This document shows, in pieces, positions 17,325 through 27,450 of a stretch of 64,000 nucleotides of DNA (the stretch's first letter is position 1; each line of letters begins with the position of its first letter). Where the stretch lies: assembly GCA_002392345.1 (NCBI GenBank), contig DGGU01000042.1:1-64000 (forward strand). Reading direction: 5' to 3'. This stretch comes from Lachnospiraceae bacterium UBA3866 (GTDB lineage Bacteria; Bacillota; Clostridia; Lachnospirales; Lachnospiraceae). Position numbers and translations under genes: made by a program. A model generated the notes under the pieces. That model worked only from the letters and a program-made list of their open reading frames with translations, made no database searches and had not been told where the DNA came from.

Positions 17325-20300
17325 GTGAAGCTAGTAGCGACTAAAATAAAAAAACATATTGCGTGGATTTTAATCATTGCGATGATCCTCTCTTCGAATG
17401 CAATTATGGTTTTTGCAGAAGAGAATAATTTTATTGATGATTATAAAGAAACTGAAGGCAATAAAGTAGATAATTATGCTGTATATGAATCTGAGGAAGC
17501 TGAGATTATATATGAAGAAGAAACTATTGTCGGTAGTAGTAGTATTTTGCACGATGAAGAAGAATTAGAAGAAACGTTAGAAGAAGAATCAGAAGAAGAG
17601 TCAGAAGAAGAGTCAGAAGAAGATTCAATTGGTACTATATTATCAACAGAAAGTGATGCTGACGAAGTTGGCTTTGAAGAGACTGAGATTGCTGCGTCAG
17701 TTAGGCAAACCCGAATAGCCAACGAAGAATTATTTGGCGCTGGGATACACAGTCATAAGATCTGTGGTGCAACTGGATCATGTATGCATACAACAGATAT
17801 AGTTCCTGAACACATAGATGTCATAGATACTTGGCAAGCTCTGTCAACCCCATCAGATGTATTAGATGATTCCATGGGACCATATTTTTATCTAACAGAA
17901 GATATGCAACTTGCTATTAGAGCAGTAACTAGGGACACATACATTTGTCTAAATGGACATAAATTGACATATGCGGAAGACATCTACCAACCAACTTCTC
18001 ATGTATATATATGTAATTGTAAGGATTATGCAGAAATTGATGATGCGGATTATAGCATTACAACAAGTACTCAAATATATGGAAACATAACATATAGTTA
18101 TGGTAAGCATATAGTAGATATTATTCCAAGCAATAGTAATCAAAACGTATATTTTTATGGTGTTAATTTTGAACGAACTGGATCGGAAGAAGAAGAGGAT
18201 TTTGTAATTGGTAGTAGTGATAGCTGCAAGATTACACTTGAAAAAGTAACTATGTTAAATTGCACCAAAACTTCCAATTTTTATACAGCAGGTTCAACGA
18301 ATGGAGTTTTCAATATCATAGATTCTACTTTTGATTATGGAGGCAATGTAGTTTCTTATGCTACTGCATCGCAAGTTAGAGGCTTCTTCCATGCACCTTA
18401 TCAATCTAGTTATGCTGGAAATACTATCAATTTTAAAGGCAACAATGTTTTTAAAAATTTAGTTTTAGAAAATCTTAGTTTGTTTAATACACAGAAAGTT
18501 GGACCATTACCAACTGATGCTGGCATACTTGGAGTTAATGGATTTGATATAAATGTTCTTGATGGAAATACTACATTTAGCAATATAGAGTTGATTGGCG
18601 ATTATGCCAAAAATTTTATAGATAATAATGGTGGTGGCAAGTTAACTGTAAGTGAATCTGCAACACTTGAATTAAATGGTATTGATTTAACTAATGATAC
18701 ATTTGAAGATCAGGATAGATTTTTATTATATCTTGATAACAATGATGAGATAAATGGAAATCTCATTATTGCTGGTTGCAAGAATAATGGTGATTATGGA
18801 AGGATTATAGATTTAAAGTCAAGTGAGACTTCACTTCCAGGTTATTTTAATATTGGTGATGGTAAATTATATATAGCTGATAATGAGGATGGTACCAGTG
18901 ATAGTAATGTTGCAGGTATATTTTCAGAAGTTCCTGTGGCGACGAATTCAAGCATTTTAAATGTTGCCAGTGGCAGGACGATTAATATAGAAACATATAT
19001 TGAAGGTGTGGCCATGAGATATGTTGCTACCTCATCTGAATACCGCACCGGCAATGTAATATCTAGTTGGTCTTTAGTTTCAGGAGGAAGGACTTGCCAA
19101 GATGTATTCACTGCTTATGATTGGCCAGATGATGATAGAAACTTTGGAGTCATACTTGATGGAGAAACTGTAAAACTTAAGGAAGTAACGACATATAAAG
19201 TTGAATTTAGAAATAGATATAAGGCGACTGATAGTTCTATGCCTAAAAGCATGACTATTAATGAAAATTGTAAAATTCCTAAAGTTGCCACGCCAAGTGT
19301 AGGAGCTTATGAGACATTTCTAGGCTGGTATACCGATCTAACTGACGATACAACAAAGTGGGATTTTGATATAGACAGAGTAACTGAAGATATTACCTTA
19401 TATGAAAAAGTACAAAGCACTTTAAAATATAGGCTAGCATTTGACCCAAATGGCGGAGAAGGCTCTATGCCTGCATTAGATAATATGCCAGTTGGCGATT
19501 ATATCTCGCTCGCTACTAATTCATATACCAAAGAAGGATATATATTTGTAGGCTGGTGTGAGGATAGTGCCCACGCTACACCTGATCTTTGGGAAACTGT
19601 GGATCATTGGCATGATAAGGCGACGGATTTTATATATTGGACCGATGCGGCAGATACTACAAAAACTATCTATGCTGTGTGGGTAATAAATCATATGCAT
19701 AAGATCTGTGGTGTGACTGGTGACTGTACTCATTATATAGAAGGAAATAATCATACGAGTGCTGTGAATTATGCACCATTAGTAGATGCGGCAGACTTGA
19801 ATGATACGACAAAGAGTGCGTACTTATATCTCAATTCAGATATAACGATTACAAGTGAACTTACAAGAACAATTTATCTATGTTTGAATGGGCATACTTT
19901 AAATACCGATGTCTCTTTATCCAATATCTATATATGTAATTGTGGCGTAACTTCTAATATTGTAGCGAAGAGTTATGTTATAGAAGGCGATGCAGAAGTT
20001 TATGGTCAAAATAAAAATATATCTTTTATAGCATCGCATAGTTTCGTTAGACTTACAACTGATGATGTTGATAGTGTATTTTTGTCAGATGTAACACTAA
20101 GTGGAGAACTTACAGATGGTGTACATGTCAATGATATAGTACATGCAAGTAGCAGTGTTGTATATTTCAACGATGTCAATATTGATGATGTAACTGTATA
20201 TAGAAGCATATTTAGAAATGGTGGCAATGCAACAATAAAATTCATTGACAATACATTTGATAGTATCAACACTCCTGATCGCTCTCTCTTTTCTTCGGTG

Positions 20301-23300
20301 GGCGTTGCGACAGTTGGAAATGTACATTTTATTGATGACAATATGTTAAGGAATATAAACTTACGTGGTACACCTAGTGTGCCTATCTATGATGACGCTG
20401 ATAAATGGTCGTTATATATGATAGGTGGCACTACTGCATTTGATGACATCGGATTTGCTGATACTACTTTAGGATATATATTCCCAAAGCATGTGAAATT
20501 GGGCGATGCGTTTACTTTAGTTAATAAGCCTGCGACCTTATCAATTATTAATTGTAAGATTTTTAGACATGAAATGGATGAATCGATTATTGATTTAAAT
20601 GATTTTGATGGCAATGTATTTGAAATATATGGTAACTTAATAATTAAAAATAATAAGTATGTAAATTGCAATACTCAGGCTTCTGTATTATCTATAATTA
20701 ACACTCGAGATAAACAGATAAGGCTTGGTAGTAATTCCTATATAATTATAAGTGGCAATAAACCATATAGTGACCAAGAAGGTATAATCGAGCAAACTGA
20801 TATAAATGGACAACATATATATAGTTTATATAGTACTATAGCAGATAATGCAACTCCAATTTTTATGATGGCGAATGGGGCTACATTTGATACAAATATG
20901 TATATTGACGGCGTTGCATTTTCAACTGCAAGTAATCACAAAGGGCATATAATCAACAACAATACTAATAGAAAATGTTTCGTTGCAGATACTTATAATT
21001 CATCTGACCCCACAACTGCATTAGACCTTGAATCAGGTCTATCAGATGATGGACTACATGTCGTAGTTGATGAACCTAAAGTATATTATAGTATAAAGTA
21101 TAATGCCAATGGCGGAAGTGGCACGATGGCAGATAGAATGGACATATTGACAGGACTCACGATAACTCTTGATGCCAATGCTTATACGAAAACTGGTTAT
21201 AGATTTGTAGGCTGGGCAACAAATAGTTCTGCTACTACTGCAACTTGGGTAGATTCTGATACAACTTTTTCACATAATGCAACACAAGGCGAAGAGTATA
21301 ATCTATATGCAGTGTGGAAGGTAAATAAATATAAAGTTAGATACAATAAAAATGAAGGTGGCGGAGTTATAGCGACTGGCTCTACTCCATCCGAGATGAC
21401 GGGTTATTCGACGATTAATTTAACTCTCGCAGATAATACCGGTGGAGATCAAGGCTCGCTAACATCGACGGGATATTATCTCGTAGGTTGGAATGAAAAT
21501 GAATATGGTACAGGAGCTGAATATACACTCGGTGGAACCATGAATAAGATTATAGATGCGGCAGATGATGGTATGACTATTGATCTATATGCAATGTGGA
21601 GCGATAAGGTACCATATGTTATAGTTTTAGATAATAATGGTGGGGTAGGTGCTGAGGTAGACATACCTGCAAAATCTGATCAGCCAAAAAGTATCCCTAC
21701 TAATACATTTACTAGAGAGAATTATAAATTCATAGGCTGGAGTGAAGATGCTAGTATAGATCCCACTACATTTGACCCATCTGTATCTGGAAATTATCGA
21801 GCAACTGATTCGGTTGTTAAAACAATCGATGAGGCTCACAAGTATATGAGGGTGACACTTTATGCTGTATGGAAAAGGATAACTTATACACTTCATTATG
21901 AAGGAAATGGTCATGATGGCGGAACTATTCCTAGTGATATGGTAGGTGTGGAATCAGGCGCTACTATACAGTTATCACCATCAGTTCCACTTAAAACCAA
22001 TTACAAGTTCATTGGATGGGCAACTAGCAGTACAGCATCGGTAGCTTCGTATCAGCCTAGCGGTAATATAAGTTTTACAATTGGCGAAAGTGAATATGAT
22101 ACTGGATCTGCAGAACCTGTAAGAAAAATATATGCTGTATGGAAAAAGATAACATATACATTAATTTATGATGGAAATGGTGGTGATGGTGGCGTAGTTC
22201 CTGATGCCCGTGAGAATATAGAATCAGGAGAGACTATTCAGCTTTCAACATCAAGACCTACTAGGACAGATTATAAGTTCCTTGGCTGGTCAGCTAATAG
22301 CACTTCAGTAACCTCATCCTATCTACCAGGCGGGGATATAAGTCATATTATACCAGAAGACGAATATGATCCTGGATCTGCAGAACCTACAAGGACTATA
22401 TATGCAGTGTGGATAAGGCTTACATATCAAGTTGTATATAATGGAAATGGGAATGACGGAGGAACTGTTCCTCCAGGACACACTGGATATTCTGGAACTG
22501 CAACTACACTTAGAACCAATGAAAATAATCTAACGAAAACTGGATTATATTTAAATGGTTGGTCTACATCATCAACTGTAATAGTTGCTGATTATGAACT
22601 AGGTGGTTCTATGCAGATAACTATTGCCGAAGCTGAAGATGGAGATCCGATTACACTTTATGCAGTCTGGGGTAGAGTGCCATATAAAATTAGACTTAAT
22701 AGCAATGGCGGTGCAGGAAGTGCTAAAGAATATAAAGCTCAGTCAGAAGTTGATTTTGCACTACCTAATAATACATTTACAAGGTCTAATTATACTTTTG
22801 TAGGTTGGAGTGAAAATAGTAACATAAATGCCAATACATTTGATCCATCTGCATCAGGAAATTATCCAGTGTCAGGCGGAGTAGTTTATAGAGTAGTTTC
22901 AGAGTCTGATGCCAACACATACTATGATTTATATGCTATATGGAAATATAATGGTGGTGGAGGTCGAGTTGTGCCAAGCGGAGGCGGTGGTGGTGGCGGA
23001 GGCGGAGGCGGTGGCGGCGGCGGAATTGGCGGAGCAAGTCTTGTAAGTAGCACTTTAACAATGGCTGAAGGACCTTCTATAAATGCTTTATCAATTAGAG
23101 CAACAAAAACGATTAAAGAGACAGTAAGTCAAAGTAACAGTTCTTGGCAATATGATGTAATTAATAATAAATGGAGACTGCATGGCAATAATATGTCAGG
23201 TCAAGAAATAGATATATATGATGGCTTCTATCTCATGGGCAATAAAACATATTACTTTGATGGCGATGGATTCATGTACACAGGATATGTTAAAACCATG

Positions 23301-23477
23301 GATGGCAGAACATATTATTTTAGTGTAGATAAGCAAGTCGACGAAGGAGTTATGGCTGTTGGGTGGAAGAAGATACAGGATAGTTGGTATTATTTTGAAC
23401 CAGATGGCTCTATGCTTAAAAATGGCACTACACCTGATGGACATAAAGTTGACTCCAATGGTGTGTGGCAGCAATAA
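17325..23477 (+). CDS. 2050-residue cell-wall-binding surface protein with InlB-type B-repeats
   Basis: A giant secreted protein starting with GTG immediately after the previous stop. It has no visible ribosome site, so coupling is likely. Residues 1-32 are a Sec signal peptide ending FAEEN. An acidic Glu/Ser stretch follows (about 60-105). Two large modules each open with an HKICGxTGxCxH motif (near 142 and 789), then beta-rich sequence with a conserved YLxLxxDxxL...TIYLCLNGHTL start. Between and after them come about nine InlB B-repeat-type units (xYNxNGGxG...GYxFVGWxxx), concentrated at 1230-1860. Then a polyglycine linker (about 1880-1907) and a choline/glucan-binding-type end (DGFYLMGNKTYYFDGDG, GWKKIQDSWYYFEPDGSML). 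It probably acts as an adhesin or surface stalk. The stop is only 18 bases before xdhA. Confidence 0.85.
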   Translation: MKLVATKIKKHIAWILIIAMILSSNAIMVFAEENNFIDDYKETEGNKVDNYAVYESEEAEIIYEEETIVGSSSILHDEEELEETLEEESEEESEEESEEDSIGTILSTESDADEVGFEETEIAASVRQTRIANEELFGAGIHSHKICGATGSCMHTTDIVPEHIDVIDTWQALSTPSDVLDDSMGPYFYLTEDMQLAIRAVTRDTYICLNGHKLTYAEDIYQPTSHVYICNCKDYAEIDDADYSITTSTQIYGNITYSYGKHIVDIIPSNSNQNVYFYGVNFERTGSEEEEDFVIGSSDSCKITLEKVTMLNCTKTSNFYTAGSTNGVFNIIDSTFDYGGNVVSYATASQVRGFFHAPYQSSYAGNTINFKGNNVFKNLVLENLSLFNTQKVGPLPTDAGILGVNGFDINVLDGNTTFSNIELIGDYAKNFIDNNGGGKLTVSESATLELNGIDLTNDTFEDQDRFLLYLDNNDEINGNLIIAGCKNNGDYGRIIDLKSSETSLPGYFNIGDGKLYIADNEDGTSDSNVAGIFSEVPVATNSSILNVASGRTINIETYIEGVAMRYVATSSEYRTGNVISSWSLVSGGRTCQDVFTAYDWPDDDRNFGVILDGETVKLKEVTTYKVEFRNRYKATDSSMPKSMTINENCKIPKVATPSVGAYETFLGWYTDLTDDTTKWDFDIDRVTEDITLYEKVQSTLKYRLAFDPNGGEGSMPALDNMPVGDYISLATNSYTKEGYIFVGWCEDSAHATPDLWETVDHWHDKATDFIYWTDAADTTKTIYAVWVINHMHKICGVTGDCTHYIEGNNHTSAVNYAPLVDAADLNDTTKSAYLYLNSDITITSELTRTIYLCLNGHTLNTDVSLSNIYICNCGVTSNIVAKSYVIEGDAEVYGQNKNISFIASHSFVRLTTDDVDSVFLSDVTLSGELTDGVHVNDIVHASSSVVYFNDVNIDDVTVYRSIFRNGGNATIKFIDNTFDSINTPDRSLFSSVGVATVGNVHFIDDNMLRNINLRGTPSVPIYDDADKWSLYMIGGTTAFDDIGFADTTLGYIFPKHVKLGDAFTLVNKPATLSIINCKIFRHEMDESIIDLNDFDGNVFEIYGNLIIKNNKYVNCNTQASVLSIINTRDKQIRLGSNSYIIISGNKPYSDQEGIIEQTDINGQHIYSLYSTIADNATPIFMMANGATFDTNMYIDGVAFSTASNHKGHIINNNTNRKCFVADTYNSSDPTTALDLESGLSDDGLHVVVDEPKVYYSIKYNANGGSGTMADRMDILTGLTITLDANAYTKTGYRFVGWATNSSATTATWVDSDTTFSHNATQGEEYNLYAVWKVNKYKVRYNKNEGGGVIATGSTPSEMTGYSTINLTLADNTGGDQGSLTSTGYYLVGWNENEYGTGAEYTLGGTMNKIIDAADDGMTIDLYAMWSDKVPYVIVLDNNGGVGAEVDIPAKSDQPKSIPTNTFTRENYKFIGWSEDASIDPTTFDPSVSGNYRATDSVVKTIDEAHKYMRVTLYAVWKRITYTLHYEGNGHDGGTIPSDMVGVESGATIQLSPSVPLKTNYKFIGWATSSTASVASYQPSGNISFTIGESEYDTGSAEPVRKIYAVWKKITYTLIYDGNGGDGGVVPDARENIESGETIQLSTSRPTRTDYKFLGWSANSTSVTSSYLPGGDISHIIPEDEYDPGSAEPTRTIYAVWIRLTYQVVYNGNGNDGGTVPPGHTGYSGTATTLRTNENNLTKTGLYLNGWSTSSTVIVADYELGGSMQITIAEAEDGDPITLYAVWGRVPYKIRLNSNGGAGSAKEYKAQSEVDFALPNNTFTRSNYTFVGWSENSNINANTFDPSASGNYPVSGGVVYRVVSESDANTYYDLYAIWKYNGGGGRVVPSGGGGGGGGGGGGGGGIGGASLVSSTLTMAEGPSINALSIRATKTIKETVSQSNSSWQYDVINNKWRLHGNNMSGQEIDIYDGFYLMGNKTYYFDGDGFMYTGYVKTMDGRTYYFSVDKQVDEGVMAVGWKKIQDSWYYFEPDGSMLKNGTTPDGHKVDSNGVWQQ

Positions 23478-23495
23478 TAATATAAGGAGCAAAAT

Positions 23496-25835
23496 ATGGA
23501 TTACATTGGAAAAAGTAATTTAAGAGTAGACGCATATGCAAAAGTGACTGGTAAGGCTTTGTATACTGCAGATATGGCACCAAGGGACTCTTATGTAGCA
23601 AAGGTTTTACATTCTACTATCGCAAATGGTGAAGTTGTGAGTATGGATGTGACTGAAGCGAAGAAAATTCCTGGTGTCATAGGAGTATTTACCTGCTTTG
23701 ATGTGCCAGATGTTGAGTTCCCTACAGCAGGACATCCTTGGGGGCTTGAACCTGCTCATCAAGATATAGCAGATAGGAAGCTTTTGAATAAAAGAGTTCG
23801 TCTATATGGCGATGACATCGCTGCAGTAGTTGCAGAAGATAATGTTGCATGTGATAAAGCACTTAAATTAATTAAAGTTGAATATAAAGAATACCCTGTT
23901 CATACTGATGCTCGTTCAATGGTTCAAGATAAGGATGCGCCACTTCTTCATCCAAATTGGAGAGATGATAATGTAATAGCTCATACTAGTTTTAAATCAT
24001 CACCTGATTTTAATTATGATGAAGCCAAAAAGAAAGCAATCGCAGAGTATGGCGAAGATAATCTTATTGAAGTTGTAAAGAATGTAAAGACTCCAAGAAT
24101 ATCTCATAGCCATATAGAACTTCCTGTATCTTATGCTTATGTAGATGCCAATGGAAAAGTTACAGTCGTTGCATCAACTCAGATACCACATATTGGTCGC
24201 CGTATTATAGCACAAGCTTTAAATATTCCATGGGGAAAAGTTCGTGTTATAAAACCATATATAGGTGGTGGATTTGGCAATAAACAAGATCTACTTTATG
24301 AGCCACTTAATGCTTGGCTATCAGTTAAGTGTGGTGGTCATCCAGTAATATTAGAGATATCAAGAGAAGAAACTATAGTAGGAACTCGTACTCGTCACCC
24401 TATGGATGGTGATGTCAGGGGGCTTGCGACCAAGGATGGTAAATTATTATGCCGTGAACTTGTGAACTATAGTACTAATGGTGGGTATGCAGCACACGGT
24501 CATTCAATCACTGCAAAGTGTGCTGGAATCTTCCAAAATCTATATAAGAATCCTTTGGGAGTAAATTCTGAAGCTTATACTGTCTGGACTAATGCTCCTA
24601 CATCAGCTGCAATGCGTGCATATGGTGTACCTCAAGCTGTATCATTTGCAGAGACACTTACTGATGACATATGTTTTAAAGGTGGCTTTGATCCATTAAA
24701 GTTTAGGATGGATAACCTATGTGATGAGAATCTTAAAGCAGGCGGAGTCGAGTTCTATACATATGGATTAAAGAAGTGCCTTGAAATTGGTGCTAAAAAG
24801 ATTGGTTGGGACAAGAAAAGAGAAGAGTATAAAAATCAAACTGGACCTATAAGAAGAGGCGTTGGAATGTGCTGCTTTATATATCAGACAGCAGTAGCAC
24901 CTATAGCACTTGAAACTTCTTCTATAAGAATGATACTTAATCAAGACGGCTCTATGCAACTTCAAACTGGCGCTACAGAGATAGGACAAGGTGCTGATAC
25001 TGTATTCACTCAGATTGCTGCAGAGTCTACTGGTATAACTCCTGATAAGATTTTCATCATGTCTAATCAAGATACTGATGTAACTCCATTTGACACAGGT
25101 GCATATGGCTCTCGTCAAACTTATGTAGCGGGAAATTCGATAAAGGAATGCGGAAAATTATTTAAACAAAGGATTTGTGAATATGCACTTACTATAGAAG
25201 ATGAGGAGAAACTTCAAGGTAAGAAAGTAGAAGACCTTGATGTATGTGACAATCATATAGTAGATGTTAAAACTAAGGAGCAATTAGTACCGCTTTCAAA
25301 AGTTGCTTTAACTGGATTTTATTCATTTAAACACAATCAACATATAACAGCAGAAAAGACTACCGATATCACTACTAATACTTTTGCATCTGGCTGCACA
25401 TTTGTAGATATAGAAGTTGATATGCCGCTTGGTATTATCAATATTAAAGATATAATTAGTGTCCATGATTCAGGGACGATTATTAATCCAGCTCTTGCTA
25501 CTGCTCAAGTTCATGGCGGTATGTCAATGAGTCTTGGGTATGGATTAAGTGAAGAGTTGATGCTTGATCCAAAAACTGGAAAGCCATATAATGATAATCT
25601 TCTTGATTATAAGATACCAACTGCTATGGACTCACCTGATTTTAAAGTCGAATTCGTTGAGATGAAAGACCCTACTGGTGGTTATGGCAACAAGGCTCTT
25701 GGTGAGCCTCCTACAGTTGCACCAGCAGTTGCAATTCGTAATGCAGTTTTAAATGCAACTGGCATTGGTTTTAATGAGTTCCCTCTCACAGCACAAAGAC
25801 TCGTGCATGAGTTTAAAGCACAAGGATTGATTTAA
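23496..25835 (+). CDS. xdhA: Xanthine dehydrogenase, molybdopterin-binding subunit
   Basis: A 779-residue molybdenum hydroxylase large subunit. The a/b-hammerhead domain is at the start (RVDAYAKVTGKALYTADM), followed by the molybdopterin domains with YIGGGFGNKQD, APTSAAMRAYGVPQA and TGATEIGQGADTVFTQIAAE. The catalytic glutamate is in ALGEPPTVAPAVAIRNAV near the C-terminus. AAGGAG precedes the ATG. With the following FAD and iron-sulfur subunits it forms the three-gene xanthine dehydrogenase, oxidising hypoxanthine/xanthine, or in the reverse sense reducing urate. Homologues in this context may carry a labile selenium at the molybdenum centre. Confidence 0.93.
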   Translation: MDYIGKSNLRVDAYAKVTGKALYTADMAPRDSYVAKVLHSTIANGEVVSMDVTEAKKIPGVIGVFTCFDVPDVEFPTAGHPWGLEPAHQDIADRKLLNKRVRLYGDDIAAVVAEDNVACDKALKLIKVEYKEYPVHTDARSMVQDKDAPLLHPNWRDDNVIAHTSFKSSPDFNYDEAKKKAIAEYGEDNLIEVVKNVKTPRISHSHIELPVSYAYVDANGKVTVVASTQIPHIGRRIIAQALNIPWGKVRVIKPYIGGGFGNKQDLLYEPLNAWLSVKCGGHPVILEISREETIVGTRTRHPMDGDVRGLATKDGKLLCRELVNYSTNGGYAAHGHSITAKCAGIFQNLYKNPLGVNSEAYTVWTNAPTSAAMRAYGVPQAVSFAETLTDDICFKGGFDPLKFRMDNLCDENLKAGGVEFYTYGLKKCLEIGAKKIGWDKKREEYKNQTGPIRRGVGMCCFIYQTAVAPIALETSSIRMILNQDGSMQLQTGATEIGQGADTVFTQIAAESTGITPDKIFIMSNQDTDVTPFDTGAYGSRQTYVAGNSIKECGKLFKQRICEYALTIEDEEKLQGKKVEDLDVCDNHIVDVKTKEQLVPLSKVALTGFYSFKHNQHITAEKTTDITTNTFASGCTFVDIEVDMPLGIINIKDIISVHDSGTIINPALATAQVHGGMSMSLGYGLSEELMLDPKTGKPYNDNLLDYKIPTAMDSPDFKVEFVEMKDPTGGYGNKALGEPPTVAPAVAIRNAVLNATGIGFNEFPLTAQRLVHEFKAQGLI

Positions 25836-25837
25836 TC

Positions 25838-25860
25838 GTAGGGGCGAGCACTGCGAGCCC
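25838..25860 (+). repeat. REP unit between xdhA and the FAD subunit gene
   Basis: An exact GTAG plus GGGCGAGCACTGCGAGCCC unit, beginning two bases after the xdhA stop. It runs into the next ribosome site (CCCGGAAGGAGC), as before ygeW. Confidence 0.95.
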
Positions 25861-25873
25861 GGAAGGAGCATAG

Positions 25874-26770
25874 ATGTTTGATGTAAGTTTTATATATGAA
25901 GCAAAAGATGTAAAAGATGCCATCAAAAAGTTAGTCGAGAATGAGAATTCCGAAGTGATAAGCGGTGGCACTGATGTTTTAATTCGCGTCCGCGAAGGAA
26001 AAGATGCAGGCATGGGGCTTGTATCTATCCATAATATTGCTGAATTGAAAGGAGTAAAGAAGGATAGCGACGGCAGCATAATCATAGGCGCCGGCACTTC
26101 TTTTCACGATATAGCCTATAATGAAATAATTAAAGAGTGTCTTCCATCACTTGGTGAGGCAGTTGATACAGTTGGAGGTCCACAAGTAAGAGAGACAGCG
26201 ACTATAGGTGGAAACATCTGTAATGGCGCTACATCTGCTGATTCTGCATCAACTCTTGTAGCCTTGCAGGCTGATATTGTACTTGAAGGACCAAATGGTG
26301 AAAGAGTGGTAAATATAAAAGATTTTTATACAGGACCAGGAAAAACTGTTCGTGATAGATGTGAAGTATGCAAATGCTTCAAGATCAAAAAAGAGAATTA
26401 TGAGAATTATTATGGATATTATTTTAAATATGGTAAGAGAAAATCACTTGAGATAGCAACACTTGGATGTTCTGTACTTGTAAAACTCAATGCAAGTAAA
26501 GATGCTATAGAAGATGTGAAGATCGCATATGGTGTTGCAGCACCAACACCAAGTAGGGCATATAAGGCGGAAGAATTTGTAAAAGGGAAAAAACTTGATG
26601 ACAAAAATTTACTTGATGGATTTGCAGAGCTTGCATTATCTGAGATGAAACCAAGAGATAGCTGGAGAGCAAGCAAGGAGTTCCGTGAACAACTTATAAA
26701 AGAAATGGCCAAGAGGTCGCTTGTCAATTCAATAAGAAGAGCAGGAGGTAAGATAGAATATTATGTCTAA
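25874..26770 (+). CDS. xdhB: Xanthine dehydrogenase, FAD-binding subunit
   Basis: A 298-residue medium subunit of the CoxM/XdhB family. The FAD-binding loops are ISGGTDVLIRVREG near the start and ATIGGNICNGATSADSASTLVALQADIVLEG in the middle, with the CO-dehydrogenase flavoprotein C-terminal domain after it. It passes electrons between the iron-sulfur subunit and NAD(P) or another carrier. GGAAGGAG precedes the ATG directly after a REP unit. Its end overlaps the next gene by eight bases. Confidence 0.92.
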   Translation: MFDVSFIYEAKDVKDAIKKLVENENSEVISGGTDVLIRVREGKDAGMGLVSIHNIAELKGVKKDSDGSIIIGAGTSFHDIAYNEIIKECLPSLGEAVDTVGGPQVRETATIGGNICNGATSADSASTLVALQADIVLEGPNGERVVNIKDFYTGPGKTVRDRCEVCKCFKIKKENYENYYGYYFKYGKRKSLEIATLGCSVLVKLNASKDAIEDVKIAYGVAAPTPSRAYKAEEFVKGKKLDDKNLLDGFAELALSEMKPRDSWRASKEFREQLIKEMAKRSLVNSIRRAGGKIEYYV

Positions 26771-27362
26771 GAAGATTATAACTCTCCATGTGAATGGAAA
26801 AGATAGAGAGGTTGCCATAGATGAGAGAGAGTCTTTATATGAGACTCTTAGAAATGAACTTTGTCTTACTTCTATAAAAAAAGGCTGCGAAGTAGGAGAA
26901 TGTGGTGCCTGCTCAGTTCTGCTTAATGGAAGATGTATAGATAGTTGCATTTATCTTACTGTGTGGGCAGTTGGCAAGGACATCGTAACTGTTGAAGGAC
27001 TTCGTGATGAAGAAAATGATGATATAACTGATGTGCAGAAAGAGTTTATAAAACAGGCTGCAGTTCAATGTGGCTTCTGCACTCCAGGGTTTATCCTTAA
27101 AGCTGTAGAGATAGTTGGCCATAATAAACCATATACAAGAGAAGAAATTAAGAAATTAATTACTGGCAATCTTTGCAGATGTACAGGTTACATGAATATA
27201 GTTACTGCAATTGAGCATGCTATAAAACACAATATGGATAAATTAGGTGTGCCTTATGAAGTAGCACCTGCTACAACATCATTTGACATACCAGATAGTG
27301 AAAAAGATAAGATGCTTGAAGGTGTGCTTGCTATGCAAGATAATGATGTAACAAAATTTTAG
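26763..27362 (+). CDS. xdhC: Xanthine dehydrogenase, [2Fe-2S] subunit
   Basis: The small subunit, 199 residues. A plant-type [2Fe-2S] domain carries CEVGECGACSVLLNGRC, and a second [2Fe-2S] domain carries CGFCTPGF and CRCTGY. A roughly 35-residue tail after the usual end (VAPATTSFDIPDSEKDK...) has no recognised domain. The eight-base overlap with the FAD subunit gene indicates tight coupling. The stop is inside the first bases of a long REP element. Confidence 0.92.
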   Translation: MSKKIITLHVNGKDREVAIDERESLYETLRNELCLTSIKKGCEVGECGACSVLLNGRCIDSCIYLTVWAVGKDIVTVEGLRDEENDDITDVQKEFIKQAAVQCGFCTPGFILKAVEIVGHNKPYTREEIKKLITGNLCRCTGYMNIVTAIEHAIKHNMDKLGVPYEVAPATTSFDIPDSEKDKMLEGVLAMQDNDVTKF

Positions 27363-27432
27363 GGCGAAGCCCAACATAGGGTGAGCGTCCGAGCGGAGCA
27401 ACAAAGTGCCCTTGGGGTGCACTGCGAGCCCG
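27362..27432 (+). repeat. Long REP variant after the xanthine dehydrogenase genes
   Basis: A GGGCGAAGCCCA hairpin segment, then TAGGGTGAGCGTCC...GGTGCACTGCGAGCCC. The outer ends match the standard unit (TAGGG...GAGC and GCACTGCGAGCCC), but about 33 bases are added in the middle. The same long form recurs at 36565 and, inverted, at 41422. Confidence 0.85.
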
Positions 27433-27450
27433 GAAATATTTGAAATTGAT

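Noticed and set aside
17560..17640. Tandem DNA repeat (GAAGAAGAGTCA-like) at the start of the giant surface protein
   Set aside because: It encodes an acidic Glu/Ser stretch of the kind also present in the paralogue at 8114; it is low-complexity coding sequence, although its length could vary between strains.
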